Shown here: positions 54,939 through 64,000 of the stretch, one piece after another
Layout of the letters: each line of letters opens with the position of its first letter
How positions within the stretch are numbered: the stretch's first letter is position 1
From: Blastocystis hominis
Lineage: Eukaryota > Sar > Bigyra > Opalinata > Blastocystidae
Length of the DNA stretch: 64,000 bases
NCBI RefSeq assembly: GCF_000151665.1
Contig: NW_013171834.1
Location: 2,501-66,500 of the forward strand
Direction of reading: 5' to 3'
Program-made: the position numbers and the translations under genes
The notes under the pieces: generated by a model
Told to the model about the DNA's origin: nothing
Databases searched by the model: none
What the model saw: only the letters and a program-made list of their open reading frames with translations

Positions 54939-56777
54939 ATGACTGAAATCGCCGAAGGCTCTTCTCTAATTTCGATTGTGACGGGACTTTTCACCAAGGC
55001 TATTCGTGACTCGTTCCCTGACCTCGAGATCTCTTCAAACGACTGCCTCGTAGCACGTTAGCAATGTTCTCCATATTTAGATTTCGCAAAACACGAATGC
55101 GAAGATGAAGCACGACTATCAGTGCAATTCTGCCATGGGTCTTACGAAGAAGCTCCAGGCTCTTCGTGGAAAGGAGAACGCCCCCAAGAACCCCCGTGAA
55201 TGCGGCCAGATCATTATTGACCACCTTCCTGGTAATCCTTGCTTGTTTGTTTGCATGAGTAGAGTCTGAGTTCGTGGAGAAGACCGAGCTTGCGGGTCCC
55301 GGTTTTATCAACCTCTACTTGAAGAAGAGCTGGGTCGCTCAGCACATCCTGAGCATTCTGAACCACGGCTTCGTGCCTCCCCCAACTGAGCGTAAACGCG
55401 TCATCATCGACTACAGTTCTCCCAACATTGCGAAGGACATGCACGTTGGCCATCTTCGTAGCACGATTATCGGAGACAGTCTGGCTCGCATTCTGGAGTT
55501 CTGCGGCCACGAGGTGATCCGAATCAACCACGTCGGCGACTGGGGAACGCAGTTCGGTATGCTGATCGCCCATCTGCAGGACATCGCTCCGGACTTCGAG
55601 ACGAACCCTCCCTCGATCGAGGACCTGACGGTCTTCTACAAGGCGGCCAAATGCAAGTTCGACGAGGACAAAGCGTTCCAAGAGCGCGCGCACCAGGAAG
55701 TGGTGAACCTCCAGAGCGGCGTTCCGAAGAATTTGGCGATGTGGAAGACGCTCTGCAGCGTGTCGGAGAAGATGTTCAGCAAGGTGTACAAGATGCTGAA
55801 CGTGGACCCGCGGCTCAAGATGATGGGCGAGTCCTTCTACAACCCGCTGCTCCCCGCGATGGTCAAGGAACTCGACGCGAAGGGCCTGCTGCAGGACAGC
55901 GACGGCGCCAAAGTGCTGTTCCCGCAGGGCTTCGAAGTCCCGCTGATCATCCAGAAGTCCGACGGCGGCTTCGGCTACGACTCGACGGATATGACGGCGA
56001 TCAAGTACCGAATCCAGGAGATGAAGGCGGACTGGATCATCTACGTGGTGGACTCGGGACAGGCGCTGCACTTCCAGCAGGTGTTCCAGGCGGCGCGCGA
56101 CGCGGGCTGGGTCGGCTCGGTGCGTCTGGACCACGTGGGATTCGGCGTGGTGCAGGGCGAGGACAAGAAGAAGTTCAAGACGCGCGCGGGAAAGAGCGTG
56201 CGCCTGGTGGATCTGCTGAACGAGGCGGCGGAGAAGGCGACGGCGATCATGAAGAAGCGCGTGGAGGACGGCGTGAGCGGCGTGTCGGACCCGAAGGAGA
56301 TCGAAGAGGCGGCCGCGCAGCTGGGCTACGGAGGCGTGAAGTACTTCGATCTGCGTCAGAACCGTCTGTCGGACTACGTGTTCAGCTTCGAGCGCATGCT
56401 GTCGCCCGAGGGAGACACGAACGTGTACCTGCAGTACTCGCACGCGCGGTGCATGTCGATCATCCGCAAGGCGCCCGAGGAGGTCGAGGAGCTGAAGAAG
56501 CACACGCAGATCACGCTGGAGCATCCCTCCGAGTGGGATTTGGCGTGCTACATCCTGCGGTTTAGCGACGTGCTGGAGCAGGTGCCGATGGATTTGATGC
56601 CGAATCGGATCTGCAAGTACATCTACGATCTCAGCATCAAGCTGAACGGATTCTACCGGGATTGCCGTGTGATCGGATCGCCCGAGCAGAATAGCCGATT
56701 GCTGCTGGTGGCCGCTGCGGAGAAGGTGATGCGACAGGGATTCGATCTGCTGGGTATTGTAACGCTTGATAAGATTT
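54939..56777 (+). CDS. RARS1: Cytosolic arginyl-tRNA synthetase
   Basis: Two 31-nt introns follow ...SSNDCL and ...IIIDHLP. The N-terminal Add-1-type domain ends GPGFINLYLKKSWV. The class I core has SSPNIAKDMHVGHLRSTIIG (HIGH-type HVGH), VIRINHVGDWGTQFGMLIAH, and LDHVGFGVVQGEDKKKFKTR. The KMSKS position reads KKKFKTR, as in many eukaryotic ArgRS. The anticodon-binding domain includes NVYLQYSHARCMSIIRK. The C-terminus LLGIVTLDKI corresponds to the universal ArgRS ending (LLGI-x-PL-x-x-M). No stop is encoded there: T56777 plus poly(A) gives UAA. Codon use is strongly GC3-biased, suggesting high expression. Confidence 0.95.
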
Positions 56778-56781
56778 GGAG

Positions 56782-56789
56782 TGTTTGTT
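56782..56789 (+). terminator. TGTTTGTT element with poly(A)-made stop (ArgRS)
   Basis: The order is ATT codon, T (56777), GGAG, TGTTTGTT. The homology-defined ArgRS end falls exactly at the ATT codon. Confidence 0.9.
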
Positions 56790-56929
56790 GGGTGAAACGC
56801 GATTGAGAAGAGAGAGGATAAGAATGTGTCTTTGTTCTTGCAGGGAAAGAGAGAAGAACGATGCTGTCGATGGAGATTTAGGTTGGTTTCAGAGGGATTG
56901 TATCATTGTTATTAACGCGCACGCCCACT

Positions 56930-57062
56930 TCCTTTCATTACACAACTCTGCTCCCCTTCATTACACAACCCTACTCTCCCCTTCATCACAATTCTACTTC
57001 CCTTCATTACACAACCCTACTCTCCCCTTCATTACACAACCCTACTCTCCCCTTCATCACTG
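56930..57062. repeat. Tandem repeats of about 25 bp between convergent genes
   Basis: Five or so imperfect copies of CTTCATTACACAACCCTACT with a CTCCC spacer, with CATCACAATT variants, lie between the ArgRS 3' end and the 3' end of the convergent minus-strand gene. No coding role is apparent. Confidence 0.9.
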
Positions 57063-57067
57063 TATCC

Positions 57068-57075
57068 AACAAACA
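57068..57075 (-). terminator. TGTTTGTT 3'-end element (minus-strand gene 57.1-58.2 kb)
   Basis: An exact octamer 45 bp after the TGA at 57121. Confidence 0.7.
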
Positions 57076-57120
57076 AACCACCCAGGTTCTCACAAACCAA
57101 TCAGCTAACAACAACCTCTT

Positions 57121-58215
57121 TCAATCTGTTTCCTCCAAAATCGGCTCGCTGTTCCTCCGTTTGCTTTCAAACAACCGACACAGCATCGCAGTCATCGCCT
57201 CCTTCTCTCCCACCGCCTCATTTCGATGCTTCAAACAGTCTCGCAGCAGCTCCGTCAGCGAGGCTTCGAACTCCTTCTGCAACTCCTTCCCGATCAACTC
57301 AATCACCGCTTTCTTTCGCTGCGCCAGCGTTCTACTCGGTCAACTCGCTTTCACTGCCCTGCTTTGGAACGAATTGCTCGTGGTTCGTGAGGATGTCTCG
57401 CAGACGGGAGGTTGTGCATTTCCCAAATTTCATATTGAAATAATCGACCGCGGAAAAACGACGACGTGCAAGATCGTTAGGGGAATAATCGATGACTAGC
57501 GATCATGTACCACGCTCAGGAAACGAACCTGGCAACTGCTCCATTAGATAGTTTTCGACGGATTGGATGCAGGATTCACGCGAGTCTTGCTTGCTGAGTC
57601 CATGTTCCTCCATAAACTGCTGCAACTCTTCGAGAGACAGGGTTTGGGGACATGTGTCACAGCCTGCCATAAGCAGATTGGCTGAACGCCTGCAGATCAA
57701 GCAAACCAAACACACACCGACTTCATGGCTAAAAAGAAGTTATAAAACGGTTCTATATCTTTATCTTGTATACGTCTATCATCGACTCCGTTGTCTTTCA
57801 GATATTCACGCAGATTGCGTAACCACTGCTCAGATACCAATTTGCGGACTTCTGCTGTATCCTTTCCAGAAACGTCGATTTTTAAATGATCTGCTTCGCT
57901 TTGCAAAATCTCGTTACCCAACTAGCACGTAAAACAACACAACAATTCAAACCATAGCAATTTTGCTAGGTCTGCGAATAACTGATATCATTGGAGGTGC
58001 CTGTATCATCAACTACAATGCAAGCAACAAACTCGGCTGTCAAATCTGCACACTTCGAGCTTTCCTGTGAACGATATGTGCCTTTTTTCGCGTTTTCCAC
58101 CAGCTTTCGGTTTCTTCTCTCGTGATGATTGAAGTGAATGAACACGCTGATAGAGTCTATATTTGGCGCAGATCCGGTCCTCTCTCATCCTCTTCGCCCT
58201 CAACTCGTACCACAT
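57121..58215 (-). CDS. Unrecognised multi-exon protein
   Basis: Clear coding segments on the minus strand are LGNEILQSEADHLKIDVSGK ... WLRNLREYLKDNGVDDRRIQ (57.73-57.92 kb), then after a 32-nt intron LMAGCDTCPQTLSLEELQQF (57.51-57.68). After a 33-nt intron come LARRRFSAVDYFNMKFGKCT and RLRDILTNHEQFVPKQ. The last exon, KKAVIELIGKELQKEFEASL ... SKRRNSEPILEETD, ends at 57121. Short SAP- or EF-like helices are suggested but no family was identified. The junction near 57330 and the 5' exon(s) up to about 58215 are uncertain, so the start is tentative. Confidence 0.55.
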
Positions 58216-58318
58216 ACCAAAAAACTGTGGTACACAAACTGTGTGAACAAGAATCCTTATTATCCCATTTTATTCCTGTCTCCCCATCAATCAAACCCCC
58301 AGAAACAAAACTGTATCC

Positions 58319-58326
58319 AACAAACA
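58319..58326 (-). terminator. TGTTTGTT 3'-end element (ATCase)
   Basis: An exact octamer 7 bp after the ATCase TAG, with T at the standard five-base distance. Confidence 0.8.
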
Positions 58327-58333
58327 CATCAAA

Positions 58334-59423
58334 CTATAACTCCATTTCGCAAACCTCGTTCGCCGTTCCCGTCACCAAGGCAATGATGGCCATGCGGGTG
58401 TACATTCCGTTCTCCATCTCTCTAAAGAACGCAGCCTGCGGCAACTCATCCACATCCTCCGTGATTTCGCCGACTCTCGGCAACGGGTGCATCACGCGCA
58501 TCGTCGGCTTTCCGCTCAGCACGAGCGCCTTATCGATCACGTACACTCCCTTGTACTTCAAATACTCCTCCTGCGAGGCGAATCGCTCCTGCTGGATTCG
58601 CGTCATGTACAGAATGTCCGTTTCCTTCAAAATATCCGCGGTGAGAGATTCGGTTTTGTGCTGCGAAACGCCACGCGCCGCGAGCTCCGACTCGACGGAT
58701 TCGGGCATCTGCAGACTCGCAGGGGCCACGTAGTTGAGACGGACGTTGTAGAAAGCGAGGAGGCGAGCGAGCGAATGGACGGTGCGACCGTACTTGAGAT
58801 CGCCCACCATGGTGACGACGATGTTGTCGAGGTGGCCGAGCTCGTTGTAGATGGTGAACCTGGGTCGAAGAGAAGGAATGGGATTACATGTCCAGAAGAG
58901 CTTGCGAGGGATGCTCACCAGCACCGTCTCCCGCGTTGATGACTGTGGATTAGGGATGAAAAGAAGAAGATATACGAGGCTTGGTAACGTACTTGGCAGC
59001 GAGTTGGGCAGCACCCGTCTCAGGATGGCGAAGAACCAGTACATCCGAGTAGCACTGGACGCAACGCATCGTATCCTGGAGGGTCTCTCCCTTCTTGGTG
59101 GAGGAAGTACCTTCTTGGATGGTAATCACCTTTCCTCCCAATCTGCAGAAGGCAGCGTTGAAAGAGGAGGCAGTACGAGTGGAGGGCTCGAGGAACACGT
59201 TGGCCATAACGCGGTGCTAGGTCTGAGAACCCCCAAAATGAAGAAAACGTTCAGGACGTCACATCCGCCCTTCTTTGCCACGAGCTCCTTCATTCGAGTG
59301 GCTACTGTGAGTACTTCCTCCACATTTTGCTTCGTAAAGTCTTTCACAGAAATCACGTTTTTACCTTTCCAAGCAGAGTAATCGTACTAGAGATGAGATA
59401 GAGAGGACGAAGAGCCAACGGGC
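58334..59423 (-). CDS. Aspartate carbamoyltransferase (ATCase), monofunctional
   Basis: The first exon codes only Met-Pro (ATGCCC). Introns of 33, 32, 32 and 28 nt then restore one frame: YDYSAWKGKNVISVKDFTKQ, VMANVFLEPSTRTASSF (carbamoyl-phosphate STRT motif), GGKVITIQEGTSSTKKGETL, VLVLRHPETGAAQLAA, LINAGDGAGEHPSQALLDM (aspartate-domain HPSQALLD), VTMVGDLKYGRTVHSL, and MRVMHPLPRVGEI (HPLPR). It ends NEVCEMEL. Catalytic and substrate residues S-T-R-T, K of the SSTKKGET loop, H-P-x-Q and R-x-x-E/HPLPR are intact. This is the second step of de novo pyrimidine synthesis. The subunit is stand-alone, not a CAD fusion, with no regulatory-subunit gene in the window. Confidence 0.95.
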
Positions 59424-59509
59424 ATCCAGAAGAATAATTGAATACAAAGCTTCTAGAACGTCCAGGAGTTTCTTTTTCCAACTTGTTATTATGACTTTCG
59501 ATTTGGGGT

Positions 59510-60735
59510 ATGTTCTTTAATCCGTTTTTCAGATTTGATGGCATGGATGACAGCCTTCCGGACATGTCATTTGGACGGTCGTCTTTTGAAACAAACAATG
59601 ACCACTTATATAACGTCTTAGGAGTATCAAGAGATGCTACTGAGAGTGAAATTAAGCGCGCATACTACTCACTGGCAAAAAAGCACCATCCTGACAGAGG
59701 TGGTGATGCTGCAAAGGTATCTCGTCACAATTGCTTGCTGAAAAGTAGTTTCAGGAGATCCAGGCTGCATACGATGTGTTATCGAACAGCGAAAGACGTC
59801 AAAAGTATGACCTGACCGGAGACACGACCATTGACGAGGATCCTAAGAAAGTGTACAAGACCGATGACATCCGCAAGGAGGTCTACTGCTCTCTCGAAGA
59901 TCTCTATCATGGGAAGAGCTTCAACATGAAAATCACACGAAAGGTTGTCTGTATGAATTGCCACGGGGAAGGAGGGTTTCCTGGGTATCGCACTCCCTGC
60001 CGCTACTGCAACGGAAAGGGCACGAACCAGATGGAAGTGATGGACTTCTTTACCAGCCGTATCGTAGAAATCGAGTGCCGCAATTGTCGCGGCAAGGGAG
60101 CTCTCTTCAACCTCGCTCTCCAGTGCCCGGTGTGCCACGGGAACCGCGTCGTCTCGGGCGTCAAAGAGGCCAGCATTTACTTACGGCCCGGCATGGGCAA
60201 CGGCAGCGAAATCCACATTCCACAAGCGGCTGACGAGGCGCCCGGCCTCGCAGCAGGCGACGTAGTTTTAGCCATTAAGGAGCGCTCTCACCCCACGTTT
60301 TCCAGAAAGGGCGCCGATTTGATGGTGCGCGTGAGTGTTACGCTTGGCGAAGCGCTCTGCGGATTTACCAAACAACTACAGCACTTGAGCGGCAAAATGC
60401 TGCAATTGCGAGCCGCGCCGTGCCAAGTGACCGTAGCCCTGTTCACACTCGTTGATTTGTAGCCAGGAGCCGTATTGGTTCTGCCAAATGAGGGGATGCC
60501 CGTGGAGGGAAGTCTAACCCAATACGGAGCTCTCTATGTGGAATTTTCTGTCGAGTTCCCGCAATCGATGGCGCCGGAGCAGGTCGATTCGTTGCGCACA
60601 CTCTTTAATGTTCCTCCTTCTCAAGCGCTACCTCACATGGAAATATTGGATCTGCTCCCACAGACTGCGCCGTTTGGGAGTACGGAGCCGAGTATCAAGT
60701 CTCCAGTAGTGGTTGGCGGGAGAATTGACCTGTAG
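59510..60735 (+). CDS. Type I (DNAJA-like) DnaJ co-chaperone
   Basis: Introns of 38 and 36 nt. The start [19 protein letters not shown] is chosen; an alternative upstream ATG (about 59490) would need a 25-nt intron. The J domain is [20 protein letters not shown] ... [10 protein letters not shown], with HPD present. It passes directly into the substrate domain without a clear G/F region ([20 protein letters not shown]). The zinc-finger cysteines [24 protein letters not shown] and CPVCHGNR are complete. It ends NEGMPVEGS ... [12 protein letters not shown]. It has no CaaX box, so it is probably not farnesylated. It serves as an Hsp70 partner in protein folding. Confidence 0.92.
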
Positions 60736-60767
60736 AAAGAGGCGTACGAAGAAGACTCGGTAGAGAG

Positions 60768-60797
60768 GTAGTAGCAGTAGCAGTAGCAGTAGTACTA
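60768..60797 (+). repeat. AGTAGC trinucleotide-type repeat in DnaJ 3' UTR
   Basis: A run of GTAGCA-like units just after the DnaJ stop and before its TGTTTGTT element. Confidence 0.9.
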
Positions 60798-60855
60798 GCT
60801 GCGTTTTTGTGTTGGCTCATGTACAATAATGGTATGCGTTGTATCATAAGTGACT

Positions 60856-60863
60856 TGTTTGTT
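60856..60863 (+). terminator. TGTTTGTT 3'-end element (DnaJ)
   Basis: An exact octamer 120 bp after the stop, the longest stop-to-motif distance I saw for an exact copy. Confidence 0.75.
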
Positions 60864-61761
60864 GAAAAATAAACTGGTGCGTCCAATGGGCGTGCGATCT
60901 CGCGTGTATCTCGCGAGTGGAAAATGGAGTTTTCATAATTTTGTTGATAAAGGTATGCATTTGCAATATGGAGCATTTGTGTGAACCGTGTAGCTTATGA
61001 TTGGAACTTAGGACACCTTTGAGTGCAACATGAAAATTACTATTGTTCTGAAGCTATATTTTATGTACACAAATGAAGAAAATATATTCATCATGAACAC
61101 ATGTAGTGAAATCATTATGAATGCTGCTTTCCTTCTGAGTGTGTCGTTTGTGAAATTGGATGATGTATTACTAATTGGGAATCTCTATGAACCCTGATTA
61201 CAAAAATTAGTGTCATCTTTGATCTGACAATTTCTTTTCTTTTTTCTTTCTTTTTGTTGACGATGACGATCCGACTAGAGTCTCTGATCTTCTAATTCTA
61301 CATGAAGATACAACCTTGGCTGTCTGAGTCTTTTGTTGAATAGGATGAACTTTTTTCTCTTGATTCCTGAGAGTATTAAGAGCTTTTTAATACTGATTTT
61401 CTCATTATATATATATTATATATATTATAAGCATTGTGAATATCATTAGATATGCATAATAGAGAGCCAAAAACTAATGTCTATATAGATAGATCGCGGA
61501 AAGAAGGTATGTTGCATTCTCGTTTGCGTTGAGTCGCTTCGTTTGCCATTCATCAGAAACATTCCATTCCACATGATGAATTGATCAATTCTGACATCTC
61601 TACAATGAGTCATCAGACAGTGATATTTGATCTATCCTGAAGTGGATGTTGTTGCAATTTTCATCGGTTCCATCTAACTGTATTTTAGGCTCGTGTGGAC
61701 GAGTAGTGGTGGTGGAGTAGTTGAATCGTTTGTTGTGTACACTCTTTTTGTTGGAAACACG
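60864..61761. other. AT-rich intergenic region
   Basis: About 900 bp between convergent genes, the largest gene-free stretch in the right half. It includes a TA-repeat around 61404-61431. No protein or RNA gene could be supported. Confidence 0.6.
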
Positions 61762-64000
61762 TCAAATCCCATTCGTTGTTAGTAGTTTGCAGATGCCTTC
61801 CATCACTGGATCGTTCACGATGGACTCCTCGGGCTGATTGAACTTCTCAAGAAGCAGACGGTCCATGTAGCCCCGCAGTCCTTTGATCAGCACAGCTACG
61901 CGCGCGGGCGCCGAGAACTCGATCCACTTGTCCACCGAGATGGTTCCCTGCAAGTGCTGCACATCGATGGGTCCGCCGAACAGCAGAATCGCATAGGGCG
62001 TCACCACCGTGGAGTCGTTGATAAAGATCTTGCTGGTATTCACCACCGTGGTCTACAGTCAATCCTCCGTCACCCCTAGCAGCCCTACATACACCAAATA
62101 CGGGCATTTATACTCCTGCTCCACGAAGTTAATCGACGAGGGGTGGATGAACACGCGCGTCAATCCATGCTGCACCTCGCCTCCGGGCACTTCCCTCCGG
62201 ATATACATCCGATACTCCTTCGCCAGCGGCGTGGACTCGAACGATCCTCCCTCGATGGTGCGGTGGAACTTGACCTTCTTCTCGATCTTCACCACGTTCG
62301 CGTACAGTCCCGCGGTGATCGCCGCTTTCAGCACGTTCTCGTTGCTTCCGTTCGCGTTGAACACCGGGTCGTTCAGCGCATACCCGCTCGGCAAGAAGTG
62401 GATATTGGCGAGCTCCTCGAAGTACTGTTTGCGCGTCTAGACCTCAAAACGCAGCGCCGCGACCCACCAAAGCCACCGTCTGCATCGATTCGAAGTTGAT
62501 GAAGTTCTGGCGGCAGAACTCGCGCTTGTTCTTCGCGCCGCGCCACTCCTCGAACACGCGCAGCAGCGTGATATGATCGCTGAACCGATGCACAAACCGC
62601 CGCTTCCGCGCCATCATTTCGTCCCGCTTCTCCATCGGCGCGCGGAACACCGACCGCTGCGACAGAAACGCCGCGATCGTCACCACGGCGTCCACGCAGC
62701 GCAGCAGACACCCGAAGATCAGCATCTTCCCGAGGCGGCAGTCCAGCGGGAGGTCGGCGAGATGGTTCCCCAGCGGCGTCAGCGCGACGGCCGGCGTCCG
62801 CACGACCGCCTGGATCTCCTCGAGCGTTTCGAGGGCGCGCTGCACGCTGTCGGCGGAGGGCGGCGTGATGCAGCCACGCAGGACGGCGAGCGGGTCGCCG
62901 AGCTGCATGCGGAGCGTCTGCAGACAGAGCGACTCGAGCGGGGAGCGGAGCATTTCGGGGGGAGTGAACGGCTCCATCCGGCGGAACTGCGAGCGCGTGA
63001 ACAGGCGGAAGACGAAGCCGCTGCGGACGCGGCCGGCGCGGCCCTTACGCTGCTCGGCGGAGGCCTGGGATACCCAGACCTCCTTCATCTCGGAAAGGTT
63101 GCTGAGGGGGTTGAAAACGAGGCGCTTCTCGCGGCCGGAGTCGATGACGTAGCGACAATTGGGAATGGTGATGGAGGTTTCCGCGATGTTGGTGCTGAGA
63201 ACGACCTAGCTTTTGATCGCGATGCGCTGCGTCTACGCGATAGCCAGAGCGACTCTCCTCGAAGACACGGTGCTGCTCTTGCGTGCTGAGCGATCCGTGG
63301 CAAGCGATCACTTCCACGGCGAGCGGCGAGTTCGCGAAGGCTTCGAGCACGAGCTGGCCGACCGTTTTGATCTCGGCGACGCCGGATAAGAAGACGAGAA
63401 CGACGCCGCCGGTCCACGGCGATTCGGAGTTGAAGATGTAGCGAATGATGTGCGGAATGATGTAGAAATCCTGGTACTTCTCGTTCCATTCGCTGATCAT
63501 CGCCTCCATATCGGCGGAAACGCGAACACTTTCGCTGTCCATTTTAATGAAATCGTGGGGAGTGTAGTGTGTGTCGAAAATGATGTCGTCTAAATAACGC
63601 TCTTCCACCTTGTAGAGACGGCCTTCCACCGAAAGACTCGGAATGCCTCCGAAATAATCCGAAAAGAGCGTTTCGTTCAGCGTGGCGGACATCAAAATGA
63701 TTCGAATGTCCGAATTTGACCGAAGAATTCGCTTGAGCAAAAAGAGGAGGAAATCGGAGAGCACGCTTCGCTCGTGAATTTCGTCCACGATAATGTGCGT
63801 GATTCCTTTCGGAGAGTCGTGCTGCAATCGTCGGAGCAGCACTCCCGTCGTGCAGTACGTCAGCACCGTGTTTCGATTCACTCTATCGCTCACGCCGTCC
63901 CTTCCATTCGCACTTCACGTCGCCCTGCACTTGATAGCCCACTGGGCACTGATTCCCTGCAACGAATCCCTGCTCCTCGATCACGCGAAGATACAAACCG
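61762..64000 (-). CDS. DExH-box RNA helicase, DHX36/DHX57-like, 5' end off the window
   Basis: Introns of 31, 31, 29 and 36 nt (one at about 63875-63905) join the frames. Visible: VGYQVQ and TVLTYCTTGVLLRRL (motif Ib region), motif II DEIHERS, motif III SATLN, VLVFLSGVAEI (IV), VVLSTNIAETSITI (V), QRKGRAGRVRSG (VI). The winged-helix/ratchet and OB region follows (LGNHLADLPLDCRLGKMLIF, SKIFINDSTVVTPYAILLFG). DEIH and the C-terminal OB module are typical of the DHX36/DHX57/DHX29 group. Motif I lies beyond the right edge. These helicases unwind structured RNA, including G-quadruplexes for DHX36. The exact subfamily is uncertain. Confidence 0.9.

Noticed and set aside
55214-56524. 436-codon minus-strand open frame
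   Set aside because: Antisense of the GC-rich ArgRS gene; it arises from strong third-position bias, not coding.
61145-61200. C/D-box snoRNA candidate (GATGATGT ... CTGA)
   Set aside because: The boxes fit only loosely, no terminal stem or D'/C' pair was found, and no target could be checked by eye.
62573-63289. Long plus-strand frame over the helicase gene
   Set aside because: Antisense shadow of the DExH helicase, rich in His/Arg, without any motif.

Overview
The window is nuclear DNA of a compact, intron-rich protist, most probably the gut stramenopile Blastocystis. Three things read from the sequence support this. (1) Almost every gene becomes one open frame once GT-AG introns of about 28-38 nt (mode 30-32) are removed. 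(2) The octamer TGTTTGTT or a close variant sits just after most coding ends on either strand. (3) In several genes the frame has no encoded stop before that octamer, but a T in codon position 1 lies exactly five bases upstream, so cleavage there plus poly(A) would make UAA. The last two features are known for Blastocystis. The assignment is an inference; no rRNA or other marker is present.

Layout. 1-14956 (-) is one giant AT-rich gene running off the left edge: an N-terminal array of ubiquitin-like folds encoded by 14 small exons, then a 12.35 kb exon with six AAA+ modules and two VWA-like domains (midasin-like, about 4,800 residues or more). Next: an ER thioredoxin-fold/PDI-like protein (-), mitochondrial acyl carrier protein (+), nucleoplasmin-type FKBP (-), a GT49 (LARGE-like) glycosyltransferase with a huge Glu/Lys/Ser stalk (+), DDX55/Spb4 helicase (+), a Patched/NPC1-like RND protein (-), SmD3 (+), a two-RRM protein (-), an unrecognised gene (-), Exo84 (+), a FABP/lipocalin-like protein (+), TMEM18 (+), a 48-residue coiled-coil protein (+), an unrecognised gene (-), DNA2 (+), tRNA-Asp(GTC) (+), the tRNA-queuosine mannosyltransferase QTMAN (-), a long coiled-coil protein (-), an MSI1/RbAp-like WD40 protein (-), a SANT-domain protein (+), ABHD11-like hydrolase (+), METTL25-family methyltransferase (+), a secreted potato-inhibitor-I protein (+), cytosolic ArgRS (+), an unrecognised gene (-), aspartate carbamoyltransferase (-), a type I DnaJ (+) and a DHX36-like DExH helicase (-) leaving the right edge.

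The genes are housekeeping functions with no operon logic. Themes are RNA/ribosome work (DDX55, SmD3, DHX36-like, METTL25, ArgRS, QTMAN with its tRNA-Asp substrate 46 bp away), secretion and membranes (PDI, GT49, RND, Exo84, TMEM18) and protein folding (FKBP, DnaJ). Spacing is extreme: one gene's end can lie 6-27 bp before the next start codon.

Most notable: the giant UBL-array/AAA+/VWA gene; the T-N4-TGTTTGTT stop-creating arrangement in seven genes; a 47-nt AT-AC intron with U12-type signals; a stop codon assembled by splicing in SmD3; and QTMAN beside tRNA-Asp. Intron positions were read by eye from frame continuity and splice dinucleotides. No transcript data or database search was available.
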